NCBI GenBank assembly: GCA_039908535.1
Contig: JAMOAW010000011.1
Coordinates: forward strand, 1-55,589
DNA length: 55,589 bases
Source: JAMOAW01 sp039908535
GTDB taxonomy: Bacteria; Pseudomonadota; Magnetococcia; Magnetococcales; JADFZT01
Reading direction: 5' to 3'
How positions within the stretch are numbered: the stretch's first letter is position 1; each line of letters begins with the position of its first letter. The notes beneath the pieces were generated by a model. The model made no database searches. It saw only the letters and a list, made by a program, of their open reading frames with translations, and was not told the origin of the DNA. A program made the translations under genes and the position numbers. This document shows positions 17,517-25,498 of the stretch, piece by piece.

Positions 17517-18886
17517 GGTGCTGTTTCAGGACAATGGCCGGGGACCAACCTTTCGGCAATCTGCCGCGACTTCTCCGAAACCTCCTGAGAAAGTTTATAA
17601 GCACAAAATCTTGGCCCACACATGGAACAAAACTCGGCATTTTTATGGGCTTTCTCTGGCATCGTCTCATCATGAAAAGTCTGCGCCCGCTCTGGATCTA
17701 GAGCCAATTCAAATTGCCGATTCCAATCAAATCGGTAGCGAGCGCGGCTCATCTCATCGTCCCGTTCCCGCGCCTTAGGTCGACCACGGGCAATGTCCGC
17801 CGCATGGGCGGCTATTTTATGCGCCACGATCCCCTCCCGCACATCGGCGGCATTGGGTAAACCCAAATGCTCCTTGGGGGTGACATAACACAACATAGAG
17901 GCCCCACGCCAAGCCGCCACCGCCCCACCAATGGCAGAAGAGATATGATCATAACCGGCCCCAATATCCGTTACCAAAGGACCAAGCACATAAAAAGGGG
18001 CCTCATGACACAACAGACGCTCCTTTTCCATGTTCATCTCGATTTGATCCAACGGCACATGACCAGGCCCCTCAATCATCACCTGCACATCCCGCTCCCA
18101 GGCCCGTTTGGCCAACCGCCCCAACACCTCTAACTCGGCAAATTGGGCGGCATCCGAGGCATCGTGCAACGAACCAGGACGCAATCCATCCCCCAAAGAG
18201 AGGGTCACATCATAACGGACACAAATATCCAACAGTCGATCAAAATGGGTATAAAGAGGATTTTCTAGCCCATGATGAAGCATCCACTGCGCCATAAGCG
18301 CACCACCTCGCGAGACAATTTTGGTGATACGCGAGGCGATCAGTGGCAAAATTTCCAACAAAACGCCACAATGGACCGTCATATAATCCACCCCTTGTTG
18401 GGCTTGCTCCTCAATCACCGCAAATAAAAGATCTATACTCCACTCCCGCACATCGGGAACCCGCTCCACCACCTCGTAGATGGGTACCGTTCCAATTGGA
18501 ACCGGCGAATGGGCTATAATAGCCTTGCGAATCGGCGCAATATCGCGACCCGTAGAAAGATCCATCACCGTATCCGCCCCATACTGAATGGAGAGACGCA
18601 ATTTTTCCAACTCCTCATCCAAACCAGAAGATATTTGCGAATTTCCAATATTGGCATTTATTTTGCATCTTGCCGCTTGACCAATGGCCACCGGCTTTAG
18701 ACCCACATGGCAAATATTGGCAGGAATCACCATGCGACCCCGTGCCACCTCAGCCCGCACCGTCTGGGGATCCAAAAACTCCTGTTCGGCCACATAAAAC
18801 ATGTGCGGTGTAATAACCCCTTGCCTTGCAAAATGCATCTGGGTAACGTTTGTATCTAATATTTCATCCATTGACCATTCCACCAT
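17420..18886 (-). CDS. thiC: Phosphomethylpyrimidine synthase ThiC with a repeat-encoded C-terminal tail
   Basis: 488 residues, the short bacterial form lacking the extra N-terminal domain. ThiC is a radical SAM enzyme converting aminoimidazole ribotide to HMP-P in thiamine synthesis. Family landmarks include NANIGNSQISSG, GADTVMDLSTG, EGPGHVPLDQI, DIGAGYDHISSAIG and the C-terminal cluster motif CSMCGPRFC (CX2CX4C). After HCPETAP the last 31 residues (GIAPRVLILLLISVLL and onward) are translated from a type-B repeat, so the native C-terminus was replaced; the metal-binding motif is upstream and intact. ATG 18871 has a better ribosome site (GGTGGA) than 18886. No TPP riboswitch consensus (CTGAGA with ACCTGA) was found upstream, although such control is common for thiC. 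Confidence 0.92.
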   Translation of the reverse strand: MVEWSMDEILDTNVTQMHFARQGVITPHMFYVAEQEFLDPQTVRAEVARGRMVIPANICHVGLKPVAIGQAARCKINANIGNSQISSGLDEELEKLRLSIQYGADTVMDLSTGRDIAPIRKAIIAHSPVPIGTVPIYEVVERVPDVREWSIDLLFAVIEEQAQQGVDYMTVHCGVLLEILPLIASRITKIVSRGGALMAQWMLHHGLENPLYTHFDRLLDICVRYDVTLSLGDGLRPGSLHDASDAAQFAELEVLGRLAKRAWERDVQVMIEGPGHVPLDQIEMNMEKERLLCHEAPFYVLGPLVTDIGAGYDHISSAIGGAVAAWRGASMLCYVTPKEHLGLPNAADVREGIVAHKIAAHAADIARGRPKARERDDEMSRARYRFDWNRQFELALDPERAQTFHDETMPEKAHKNAEFCSMCGPRFCAYKLSQEVSEKSRQIAERLVPGHCPETAPGIAPRVLILLLISVLLPSKSRGIGGCNPPRS

Positions 18887-18965
18887 CTTGGCTAAAAATT
18901 ATCTCTATAGGCTTTCGATCCACTATGAACCGCAGCTGGACACGCATTCGAACGATGATGCATAT

Positions 18966-19092
18966 ATTCGAAACAATAAAAATCAAAACCTTGGAGGGAA
19001 ACGGAAAACCGCCCCCCACCTTTTTTTGGGTCTTAGGGATTCATCCTCAAGGGTTTTGCTCTTGATTCTTTGTCCCGAAGGGCATCATGTTC
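18966..19092 (+). repeat. Type-A hairpin repeat between divergent thiC and ygfZ
   Basis: Carries AATAAAAATCAAAACCTTGG, a degraded first hairpin, a shortened middle arm (the AAAAGAGGGGG half is lost), the GGATTCATCC hairpin, and the terminal CCCGAAGGGCATCATGTTC. It lies in the shared upstream region of two divergent genes. Confidence 0.8.
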
Positions 19093-19127
19093 TTACCGTC
19101 TAAGATCAATTACAAGGAGTTTTCAAC

Positions 19128-20177
19128 TTGACCACTCTTTTTAATCCAACCTCTCCCATCCAATGGATCGAAGACCGAGGCCGCCGCACTCCTGCTTACT
19201 TTAGCAACGCTGAAAATGAATTTCACATTTTGACCCAAGATTCAGGCCTCATCGACCTCAGCCATTTTGGCATTGTCGCCGTTTCAGGGGCCGATCGATT
19301 GACCTTTTTAAGTCATTTAATCACCAATCAAATTCGTCATGTCAGCCCAGAACGCGCCATCTACGCCGCCCTTTTGACGCCTCAAGGTCGATTTTTATGG
19401 GATTTTATCATTATTGAAACAGAAGAGGCCTATCTGCTGTGTACCGAACCCGACCGTGTTGCCAGCCTGACCCAACGGTTGAGTCTCTATGTACTTCGGT
19501 CCAAAGTAACCATCACCAATGTGAGTGCCCAATTCGCCCTGCTGGCCTTGGCTGGTCCCCAATCCCATCAACATACCCGTCACCTTTTTCCTGACATGGA
19601 TCTAGAAAAAGCCACCCTCGGGGCAACCTTTACCACCCCAGAAGGGATAAAATTGTGGCGCGATCCCAGATCGGCTGACTTTGGCTGGCGCATCTTGGTC
19701 GAACGACAAAAACTAACCGACCTCTGGCAAACATTCTCTGAAAAGGTGCAACCTATCGGTTTTTTAGCTTGGGAACATTTTCGTATATATCAAAGCCTTC
19801 CTAGAGGAGGCAATGAATTCATCCCCGACCTGTCGATCCCTACCGAATCTGGATTGATTGAAATGAATGGCGTGGATTTCACCAAAGGATGTTACATCGG
19901 ACAAGAGACCATCTCCCGCACCCACCATCGCGGTACTTTAAAAAAACGCCTCTACCAAGTCACATTTACCGAACCCGGCCCCTTCATTCCATCCCAATCC
20001 ACTATTTTACAACTCAATGGCCAAGAGTCTGGCCTATTGACCAGCTTTTCTAATTTATGTAAACCTAATCTAGGATTGGCCATTTTGCGGGTCTCCGATG
20101 TGGAAACCAACCATAAATTTAGCACAGCAAATCGCCAATTAACAACAACTAAACCAACCTGGGCAACATGGGATTAA
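19128..20177 (+). CDS. ygfZ: Folate-binding protein YgfZ (Fe-S cluster assembly factor)
   Basis: 349 residues, related to the T-protein of glycine cleavage. YgfZ/IBA57-type proteins bind tetrahydrofolate and assist assembly or repair of certain [4Fe-4S] enzymes. The diagnostic motif KGCYIGQETISRTHHRG is present near residue 257, including the conserved cysteine of K-G-C-Y-x-G-Q-E. The N-terminus shows DLSHFGIVAVSGADRLTFL, the usual first barrel. The start is TTG 19128, supported by AAGGAG at good spacing. The next gene is 55 bp downstream on the same strand. Confidence 0.93.
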   Translation: MTTLFNPTSPIQWIEDRGRRTPAYFSNAENEFHILTQDSGLIDLSHFGIVAVSGADRLTFLSHLITNQIRHVSPERAIYAALLTPQGRFLWDFIIIETEEAYLLCTEPDRVASLTQRLSLYVLRSKVTITNVSAQFALLALAGPQSHQHTRHLFPDMDLEKATLGATFTTPEGIKLWRDPRSADFGWRILVERQKLTDLWQTFSEKVQPIGFLAWEHFRIYQSLPRGGNEFIPDLSIPTESGLIEMNGVDFTKGCYIGQETISRTHHRGTLKKRLYQVTFTEPGPFIPSQSTILQLNGQESGLLTSFSNLCKPNLGLAILRVSDVETNHKFSTANRQLTTTKPTWATWD

Positions 20178-20231
20178 CGCATTGCAACACGAACCATTGG
20201 CTTTTCAAAATAATTCAGTTATAAAAACCTC

Positions 20232-21356
20232 ATGAATGGTACCTATCCAACTCCTCTTTCGCCACTTCCAAAATTGCAAATTGGCGAACATACCTTGCCC
20301 TTTCCCATTATTCAGGGGGGAATGGGGGTACGCGTCTCTGCCCATCGACTGGCCGGAGCGGTCGCCAACGAAGGGGGACTCGGCGTGATTGCCACTGTAG
20401 CATTGGCTTTGGCCTCCCGCTATTATAAAAAAGGCAAAGACTATTTCCACGCCAACGTCAAAGCCCTGGCCGATGAACTCATCCAAGCCCGAGAAATAAG
20501 CCCAAACGGCATCATCGGAACCAACTGCATGGTGGCCATTCGCGACTTTGAACAAATGGTGCGTACCTCAGTGGAATACGGGGCGCAAGTAATTATCTCT
20601 GGAGCAGGATTGCCCCTGCGCCTACCTGAGTTTGCCGCTGCCAATCCCCACACCGCCTTGGTGCCCATTGTCTCCTCCCTGCGAGCAGCCTCCCTGATTG
20701 CCAAACGGTGGCTTAAACTTTATCACCGCTTGCCAGATGCCATAGTCTTCGAAGATCCCAACAAAGCCGGTGGTCATTTAGGTGTCAATCGCGATCAACT
20801 TTTCGGCAAAGAATTTGACACCGAAGAGGTCATTCCGCAATTGGCAGAGTGGTCACGCACCTCTTTCGCCGACGAAATTCCCATTATCGCCGCCGGCGGC
20901 ATTTGGGACCGAGCCGATATCGACCGCATGTTGGCTTTGGGTGCCAAAGGGGTACAAATGGCCACCCGTTTTATCTGCACATACGAATGCGATGCCGCCG
21001 ATTCTTTTAAAAATACCTTCCTCAATGCCAAACCTGAAGATATCGTCATTATCGATTCACCCGCAGGGCTCCCAGGACGAGCTTTGACCAACCTTTTCAC
21101 CAATAAGCTCGCCCATAATGGCGATGTCAATAAAAAATGTTTTGCCACTTGCCTGCAAAGCTGCCGCTGCCGAGAAGACAAAGAGACCTTTTGCATCGCC
21201 TTCGCCCTCCATCAAGCCCAACAGGGCAACATGGATCAAGGTTTGATTTTTACCGGAACCAATGCCACACGCCACACCAAAATGGTTCACGTCCGAGATA
21301 TTTTTGAAGAATTAACCGGCCAAATATCTCCCACTAACCCCAATAGACACCCATGA
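20232..21356 (+). CDS. Nitronate monooxygenase family FMN enzyme
   Basis: 374 residues. A TIM-barrel flavoprotein of the NMO/2-nitropropane dioxygenase family, which oxidises nitronates using FMN and oxygen; several relatives act in other reactions, so the substrate is open. The N-terminal IIQGGMGVRVS, central GTNCMVAIRDF, EDPNKAGGHLG and the phosphate-binding AAGGIWDRADI segments fit the family. The C-terminal part carries a cysteine-rich stretch (CFATCLQSCRCREDKETFC) seen in a long subgroup of these proteins and suggestive of metal or Fe-S binding. Its stop overlaps the next ATG by 4 bp. Confidence 0.88.
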   Translation: MNGTYPTPLSPLPKLQIGEHTLPFPIIQGGMGVRVSAHRLAGAVANEGGLGVIATVALALASRYYKKGKDYFHANVKALADELIQAREISPNGIIGTNCMVAIRDFEQMVRTSVEYGAQVIISGAGLPLRLPEFAAANPHTALVPIVSSLRAASLIAKRWLKLYHRLPDAIVFEDPNKAGGHLGVNRDQLFGKEFDTEEVIPQLAEWSRTSFADEIPIIAAGGIWDRADIDRMLALGAKGVQMATRFICTYECDAADSFKNTFLNAKPEDIVIIDSPAGLPGRALTNLFTNKLAHNGDVNKKCFATCLQSCRCREDKETFCIAFALHQAQQGNMDQGLIFTGTNATRHTKMVHVRDIFEELTGQISPTNPNRHP

Positions 21357-22510
21357 TCCCAGATCAACGCGACGCAGAACGTTTTTTTAATAGTGTCATC
21401 AATACCATTGATGTGGCAACGTTGACCCATTTGCATCTGGTCCATTGGCCAAATTGGAGCCCAGGTCCTTGGGATATTTTGAGTCAAGCGGGATTACAAG
21501 CCGTGGTGGTAGCGGGACGTGCCTCTATCGCCCATCAGGTGCGCCACGAAGCCCCACACCTTACCGTGCGTTTGGATGACCATCCCACAGCATGGGAGCC
21601 ATCAAAAGGAATCTTGATGGAACTGCCCACAGGACGCGAGGCGGCCAGATATGCGCTGGAAATAGCCCGCACCAATCTGGCCAATCAGGCCCCTCTTTTG
21701 GTCTTTGGAACCCATCAAACGGGCATTCGCGCCGTTGAATCCCGCTATCCAGGGGCACAAAACATTCTCTCCAAGGGTCATCTGCGCTTGGTTTCTATCC
21801 CCGCCGACAGCCAATATACCCCCCCCCACCCCTCCATCGAACCAAAAGAAGCACAATTACCAGAAAAAGAGGGTTTTTTTGAATTAATCGGACCAGATAC
21901 CCAATTAAAATTGGCCACCTTCCCTGGCATTTTCTCCTGGCAAGGACCAGACCCCGCGACCCTCTTGTTGCTCTCCTGCCTGGAACGCCACAATCCCGGT
22001 AAACGACTTTTGGATTGGGGGTGCGGAAATGGTATTTTGGGGGTGAGTTTGGCCAAACGTTGGCCAGAAACCCAGGTAGTGATGAGCGACGACCTCTGCT
22101 TGGCCACCCATTGTGCGCAAAAAAGTGTCGAATGGAATGGCCTTGCCCAACAGTGTCAAATCTACACCGAAGATGGCCTACAAGGCCCCTTACAAGAAAT
22201 GCGCTTCTCCACCATTCTCACCAACCCACCCAGACATCGCGGTGGTTTTCCAGATGCCACGCCTACCCACCGTTTTATCCAAAAAGCGGCTCAGCATCTC
22301 TCTGCCCAAGGCCAACTCTGGTTGGTGGCCAACCGCCATCCCGACCTCGGTCGCATCATGAGCGAAACCCTCTCCCAAGTCGAAACCATCGCCGACAACG
22401 GCACCTTCAAGGTCTGGCGCGGTGTTCATCAGGCTCCGGTTTATCCGAGCAAAAAAAGCCAGATGAAAACGCTTAGATTACAGAAAAAAGCCAGCCGCTC
22501 GTTTGGCTAA
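21353..22510 (+). CDS. RsmC/RlmG-like class I SAM methyltransferase
   Basis: 385 residues. The C-terminal half is a Rossmann methyltransferase: motif I LLDWGCGNGILGV (about residue 222), an acidic motif II VVMSDDLCLA, and motif IV TNPPRHRGG, matching the NPP(F/P)H motif of guanine N2-methyltransferases such as RsmC and RlmG. The N-terminal half looks like the degenerate substrate-recognition domain of those enzymes. The likely role is methylation of a guanine in ribosomal RNA, with the exact site unknown. It is translationally coupled to the nitronate monooxygenase gene, though a functional link is not obvious. Confidence 0.85.
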   Translation: MIPDQRDAERFFNSVINTIDVATLTHLHLVHWPNWSPGPWDILSQAGLQAVVVAGRASIAHQVRHEAPHLTVRLDDHPTAWEPSKGILMELPTGREAARYALEIARTNLANQAPLLVFGTHQTGIRAVESRYPGAQNILSKGHLRLVSIPADSQYTPPHPSIEPKEAQLPEKEGFFELIGPDTQLKLATFPGIFSWQGPDPATLLLLSCLERHNPGKRLLDWGCGNGILGVSLAKRWPETQVVMSDDLCLATHCAQKSVEWNGLAQQCQIYTEDGLQGPLQEMRFSTILTNPPRHRGGFPDATPTHRFIQKAAQHLSAQGQLWLVANRHPDLGRIMSETLSQVETIADNGTFKVWRGVHQAPVYPSKKSQMKTLRLQKKASRSFG

Positions 22511-22516
22511 AAGCCT

Positions 22517-22605
22517 TTATTGACCCACCGACTGCCTTAATAAATCAAGTTCCATCTCCACCACACGGGCCAATTGTCGGGCCTGTCGTCCCAGACGCGC
22601 ACATA
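22517..22605 (-). pseudogene. 3' remnant of a second family-4 glycosyltransferase gene
   Basis: Positions 22533-22602 match the 3' end of the glycosyltransferase gene at 24261-24351 almost base for base, apart from a 21-bp in-frame deletion (the equivalent of 24301-24321). On the minus strand it reads GRQARQ, then LARVVEMELDLLRQSVGQ and its own TAA. Only the last 25-30 codons remain. It marks a duplicated gene end on the far side of the accessory patch 22606-24244. Confidence 0.8.
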
Positions 22606-22789
22606 ACTATTGTGGCAAATAGTCTCTGGGGTCATCTCTAAAATTTTGGGTGGTGCCTTACAATGACCTAATTCTGCATAAGAACAGGGCATTTTGCAAA
22701 TTTAATGCTTGGCAAAGAAATTCTAATTGGTATAGCATGTTTCCATTCTCTGCTCTTTTCCGTGATGACGAAAATGACGCTTCGATACG

Positions 22790-23190
22790 CACGATTAAGC
22801 GGGAGTCACGCACCCTTGGTACACAACGAGTTGGTCGCATTTTCCCCCTCTGACGCAAGAAGTTCAATTTGATGAGAAATGGGATTTTGTTCCCAAAAAG
22901 GAGGAGTATTGCACCCCCGAAGATACGAAATGTGGGGACAATTGGGATCACACTGCCGTTGATCCCCAGAGTCGTCTGGTGTTGATTGTCGTGCCTGGAA
23001 AGCGCACGGTGGAACACTGTCTTGTTGGACTGAGAGAACGTTGCGCATCAAGGATGACCATGGAAACTGGAAGGCTCGAACACCATCCATGGCTGCTGGT
23101 CTTACCGACCATGTTTGGACCATCCATGAGCGGATTTCTTACCCGGCTTTACCGGTTAGGTCATTGTGATGCACCACCGCTTTCTCGATA
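22790..23190 (+). pseudogene. Decayed IS1-like transposase
   Basis: A plus-strand frame reads LTQEVQFDEKWDFVPKKEEY, then CGDNWDHTAVDPQSRLVLIVVPGKRTVEH. This is characteristic of the DDE region of IS1-like transposases that carry an FDEKWSFV motif and a DPxxRLV strand. A likely frameshift just upstream splits off LVHNELVAFSP, and the frame degenerates after the VPGKR motif. No intact ORF or clear termini remain. Confidence 0.6.
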
Positions 23191-23229
23191 ATGACGTTTT
23201 TTACTTTTACAATGGGTTTTGTAATTTCC

Positions 23230-23367
23230 GTTAGCGCGCCAAACCGATAGGGCAGGTTACAACATTGAAAAATCATAAAACTGTGCTTGGCTCACCGAAT
23301 CAATACGATTATAATTTGTTGATCTTGGTCCATGCAAAAAGCCATCCCATTGATTTGGCGCGCTAAC
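23230..23367. mobile_element. 138-bp element with 14-bp terminal inverted repeats
   Basis: GTTAGCGCGCCAAA (23230-23243) is repeated inverted as TTTGGCGCGCTAAC (23354-23367), and the similarity continues imperfectly for about 13 further bases inward. The 110-bp interior has no ORF. Flanking bases show no convincing target duplication. It could be a MITE-like unit or a regulatory palindrome upstream of the toxin-antitoxin pair. Confidence 0.45.
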
Positions 23368-23484
23368 AAATGATTTTAGCGGTTCAGAAAATGACCGTTT
23401 ACAAACTCTAAAACGATTGCACGCTTCCTTAATTTCATGCACAATAAACCATGTTTTTTAGGGCAACATATCAAGGAGCCGACC

Positions 23485-23922
23485 ATGCAAAGCATGACCA
23501 TAGAGCAGCTACGCGCTGCAAGTAACGCCGGCGGCGTGTCAGGCGTGACCTTGAAGGGACAGGGCGGGGCGTTCCTCGTTCAAATTGACATCCGCAGCGG
23601 TTCCGGTGCCGTACTGTCAAAAGCCCGCAGTACCGAGCCGCGCCGTTTCGGCAACCCGTTGGCCGCGTTGAACGTATTGCGTGATATTGGCATCACAGTA
23701 GGCCAATTCGACGCAAGCGAATACGACCCGGCCAACAAGAAACAGGACACGGGCAACCGGGGCAGGGCAAACGCCATGCGCAGAGCGCACGAAGCCGCCG
23801 CCTATAACCAATGGCTGACCGGCGAGATTCAAGCATCCATTGACGACCCACGGCCAAGCATTCCGCACGATGAAGTCATGGCCGAAATAGAAGCCGACAT
23901 TGCTGACTTCCTTGCCGAATAA
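23485..23922 (+). CDS. Probable antitoxin of a RelE/ParE-type module
   Basis: 145 residues from ATG 23485, chosen because AAGGAG sits 8 bp upstream; the frame opens 16 codons earlier without a ribosome site. Hydrophilic, with an N-terminal segment SGVTLKGQGGAFLVQIDI, a central RRFGNPLAALNVLRDIGI and an acidic C-terminal tail (HDEVMAEIEADIADFLAE) of the kind that wraps a toxin. The family is not recognised with certainty; the role is inferred from the RelE/ParE-fold gene 9 bp downstream. Base composition is visibly higher in GC than the neighbouring genes, which suggests acquisition with a mobile element. Confidence 0.6.
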   Translation: MQSMTIEQLRAASNAGGVSGVTLKGQGGAFLVQIDIRSGSGAVLSKARSTEPRRFGNPLAALNVLRDIGITVGQFDASEYDPANKKQDTGNRGRANAMRRAHEAAAYNQWLTGEIQASIDDPRPSIPHDEVMAEIEADIADFLAE

Positions 23923-23931
23923 AAAACGTGC

Positions 23932-24135
23932 ATGACGGCCACGCCTTACCGCATTGAATGGCGGCCAATGGCACGCGAGGACTTGAGTGCCATCATGCGC
24001 TACATCGGCAAGGACAACCCGACGCGGGCAAAAAGTTTCGGCGAGGAGCTGCGCAACAAGATCAAACCGCTTGCACAGCATCCAGAGCTTGGCCGACATG
24101 GCCGACCGGGCTTGACCGAAAATACCCCCTTTTGA
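23932..24135 (+). pseudogene. RelE/ParE-type toxin truncated by a hairpin repeat
   Basis: 67 codons: YRIEWRPMAREDLSAIMRYI, then ARAKSFGEELRNKIKPLAQHPELGRHGRPGL, the helix-rich N-terminal two thirds of the ParE/RelE fold. Full family members have about 95 residues and end with the strands carrying the functional C-terminus (typically Y-I-V-F-Y-R-V). Here the frame runs into a type-A-prime repeat after LTEN and stops four codons later. The toxin is very likely inactive. Confidence 0.75.
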
Positions 24136-24245
24136 TCATTAAAAAAAAAGAGGGGATCTGGGGGCCCATTTGTATCTTTTATCAAGTAACTCCCTCAGGG
24201 TTTGGCCTTTGATTTTTTCTTTTGTCCGCTAGGGCAGCCTGTTCT
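24124..24245 (+). repeat. Type-A-prime repeat truncating the toxin and abutting the glycan operon
   Basis: Starts CCCCCTTTTTGATC with the paired arm AAAAAAAAAGAGGGG. It carries the same internal replacement (TTTGTATCTTTTATCAAGTA) as the copy at 10806-10903, then GGTTTGGCCTTTGATTTTTT and a degraded terminal palindrome. It ends at the stop codon of the convergent glycosyltransferase gene. Confidence 0.75.
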
Positions 24246-25372
24246 TAGTCTGTAACCAGTTGCCTTAATAAATCAAGTTCCATCTCCACCACACGGGCCA
24301 AAGAGACGCGGTCCAAAATAAATTGTCGGGCCTGTCGTCCCAGGCGCGCACGCAACTGCGGTTGGGCCAACAGATGGCGCACCGCCGCCCCAATCCCCTC
24401 CTGGGTGGGTGGACAGAGCCAACCATTTTCTCCATGTTGAATCACCTCGCGAATCCCGGAAACATCGCTCCCAAGAACAGGCAAACCACAGGCCATCGCC
24501 TCCAACAACGTTTTAGGATGCCCCTCCCAAAGCGAAGGCAACACAAACAGCGTGGCCTCATTCAAGATAGAGGGCAATAGGCCATGCGGTTGGTTGCCCA
24601 AAAAACGAACAGTCAACGTCGCCTGTCTGGCCCTCTCCTCCACGAGAACCCGCTGCGGTCCCTCCCCAACCAGCCATAGTTCCCCTGTCAAACCAACCAA
24701 ACCATCCAAAAATGCCAATAAATTTTTTTGATGATCCAAACGCCCGACAAACAAAATCCGATCCAAAGGGGGACGACGATCGGGTTGAGGGGCGAAAAGA
24801 TCGGTGTCTACATAATTGGGAACTACGCGCACCCGTTGACGTTCCACCCCATACGATCCAACCAACGTCTCCTGCATGGCCTGTGTTGTCACCACCATCT
24901 GCGTGGCTCCAGCAAACACCTCCCGTTCCAAAGCCTGGGCTTGCAAAGCTTGAACAGAGGCCTCCCCATATTGCAAACCCATAAAATTCGATGGCAAATA
25001 ACCACAACGGGCAATAAAGGGCTTTCCCAATCGCCGCGCAAGATCCAACGCCAGTTGCCCCCCCTTCACCTGATTGCTTTTAAACACGCAGCACCCTTGA
25101 GACCAAAACCACAAAGCAGGCAAAAGAGAACGACGATACCACTGGGGAGGAAGGTTCCAACGATTGCAAAAAATCCGAATTCCCGGCACACGCGCCTGAT
25201 AGTTTAAATCACGACCATCGCCATGGGTCACAAAAGCGATGCCATTTAAATGCGGCAGCAACGCATTGTATAAAGCCACCTCCCGCTCCAACATCCCTTT
25301 CTGATCCCAAGTATGTAAAGAGACCCCATCGGTAAAAAATAGCACCAAACGGCTGTTAACCTGTATAGCCAT
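24245..25372 (-). CDS. Family-4 (GT-B) glycosyltransferase, last gene of the glycan operon
   Basis: 375 residues from ATG 25372, preceded by AAGGAGAGGGG; the frame continues 34 codons upstream but that part is translated repeat DNA. The C-terminal donor domain is typical of GT4 enzymes: ILFVGRLDHQKN, FLGNQPHGLLPSIL, and the nucleotide-sugar binding ATLFVLPSLWEGHPKTLLEAMACGLPV with the E-x7-E arrangement. It acts at the cytoplasmic face, transferring an activated sugar to a lipid-linked glycan. It is separated from the rest of the operon by a type-A repeat. A remnant of a closely related gene end lies at 22517-22605. Confidence 0.9.
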   Translation of the reverse strand: MAIQVNSRLVLFFTDGVSLHTWDQKGMLEREVALYNALLPHLNGIAFVTHGDGRDLNYQARVPGIRIFCNRWNLPPQWYRRSLLPALWFWSQGCCVFKSNQVKGGQLALDLARRLGKPFIARCGYLPSNFMGLQYGEASVQALQAQALEREVFAGATQMVVTTQAMQETLVGSYGVERQRVRVVPNYVDTDLFAPQPDRRPPLDRILFVGRLDHQKNLLAFLDGLVGLTGELWLVGEGPQRVLVEERARQATLTVRFLGNQPHGLLPSILNEATLFVLPSLWEGHPKTLLEAMACGLPVLGSDVSGIREVIQHGENGWLCPPTQEGIGAAVRHLLAQPQLRARLGRQARQFILDRVSLARVVEMELDLLRQLVTD

Positions 25373-25405
25373 CCCCTCTCCTTCCCAATGGCTTGTCACA
25401 TGAGA

Positions 25406-25487
25406 CCCTGCGGGCAAAAAATTAAACTCAAAAAAAAAGTGGGGGGTATTGGGGGGCGGTGCTCCGCCCCCCAAAGTCTCGCTTCTC
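25406..25487 (-). repeat. Partial type-A repeat inside the glycan operon
   Basis: Read on the minus strand it has GGGGGGCGG and CCGCCCCCC as a hairpin, then CCCCCCACTTTTTTTTT and a terminal TTTTTTGCCCGC. The right half (GAGGGGG and GGATTCATCC) is absent. It fills most of the gap between the methyltransferase gene and the last glycosyltransferase gene, and could attenuate transcription into the latter. Confidence 0.75.
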
Positions 25488-25498
25488 TCTCCGACATC

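Noticed and set aside
18887..19127. TPP riboswitch upstream of thiC
   Set aside because: No CTGAGA or ACCTGA-type conserved segments were found on the minus strand; most of the region is a type-A repeat.
25373..25474. 34-codon N-terminal extension of the last glycosyltransferase
   Set aside because: It is translated from a type-A repeat; ATG 25372 has a good ribosome site and fits family length.
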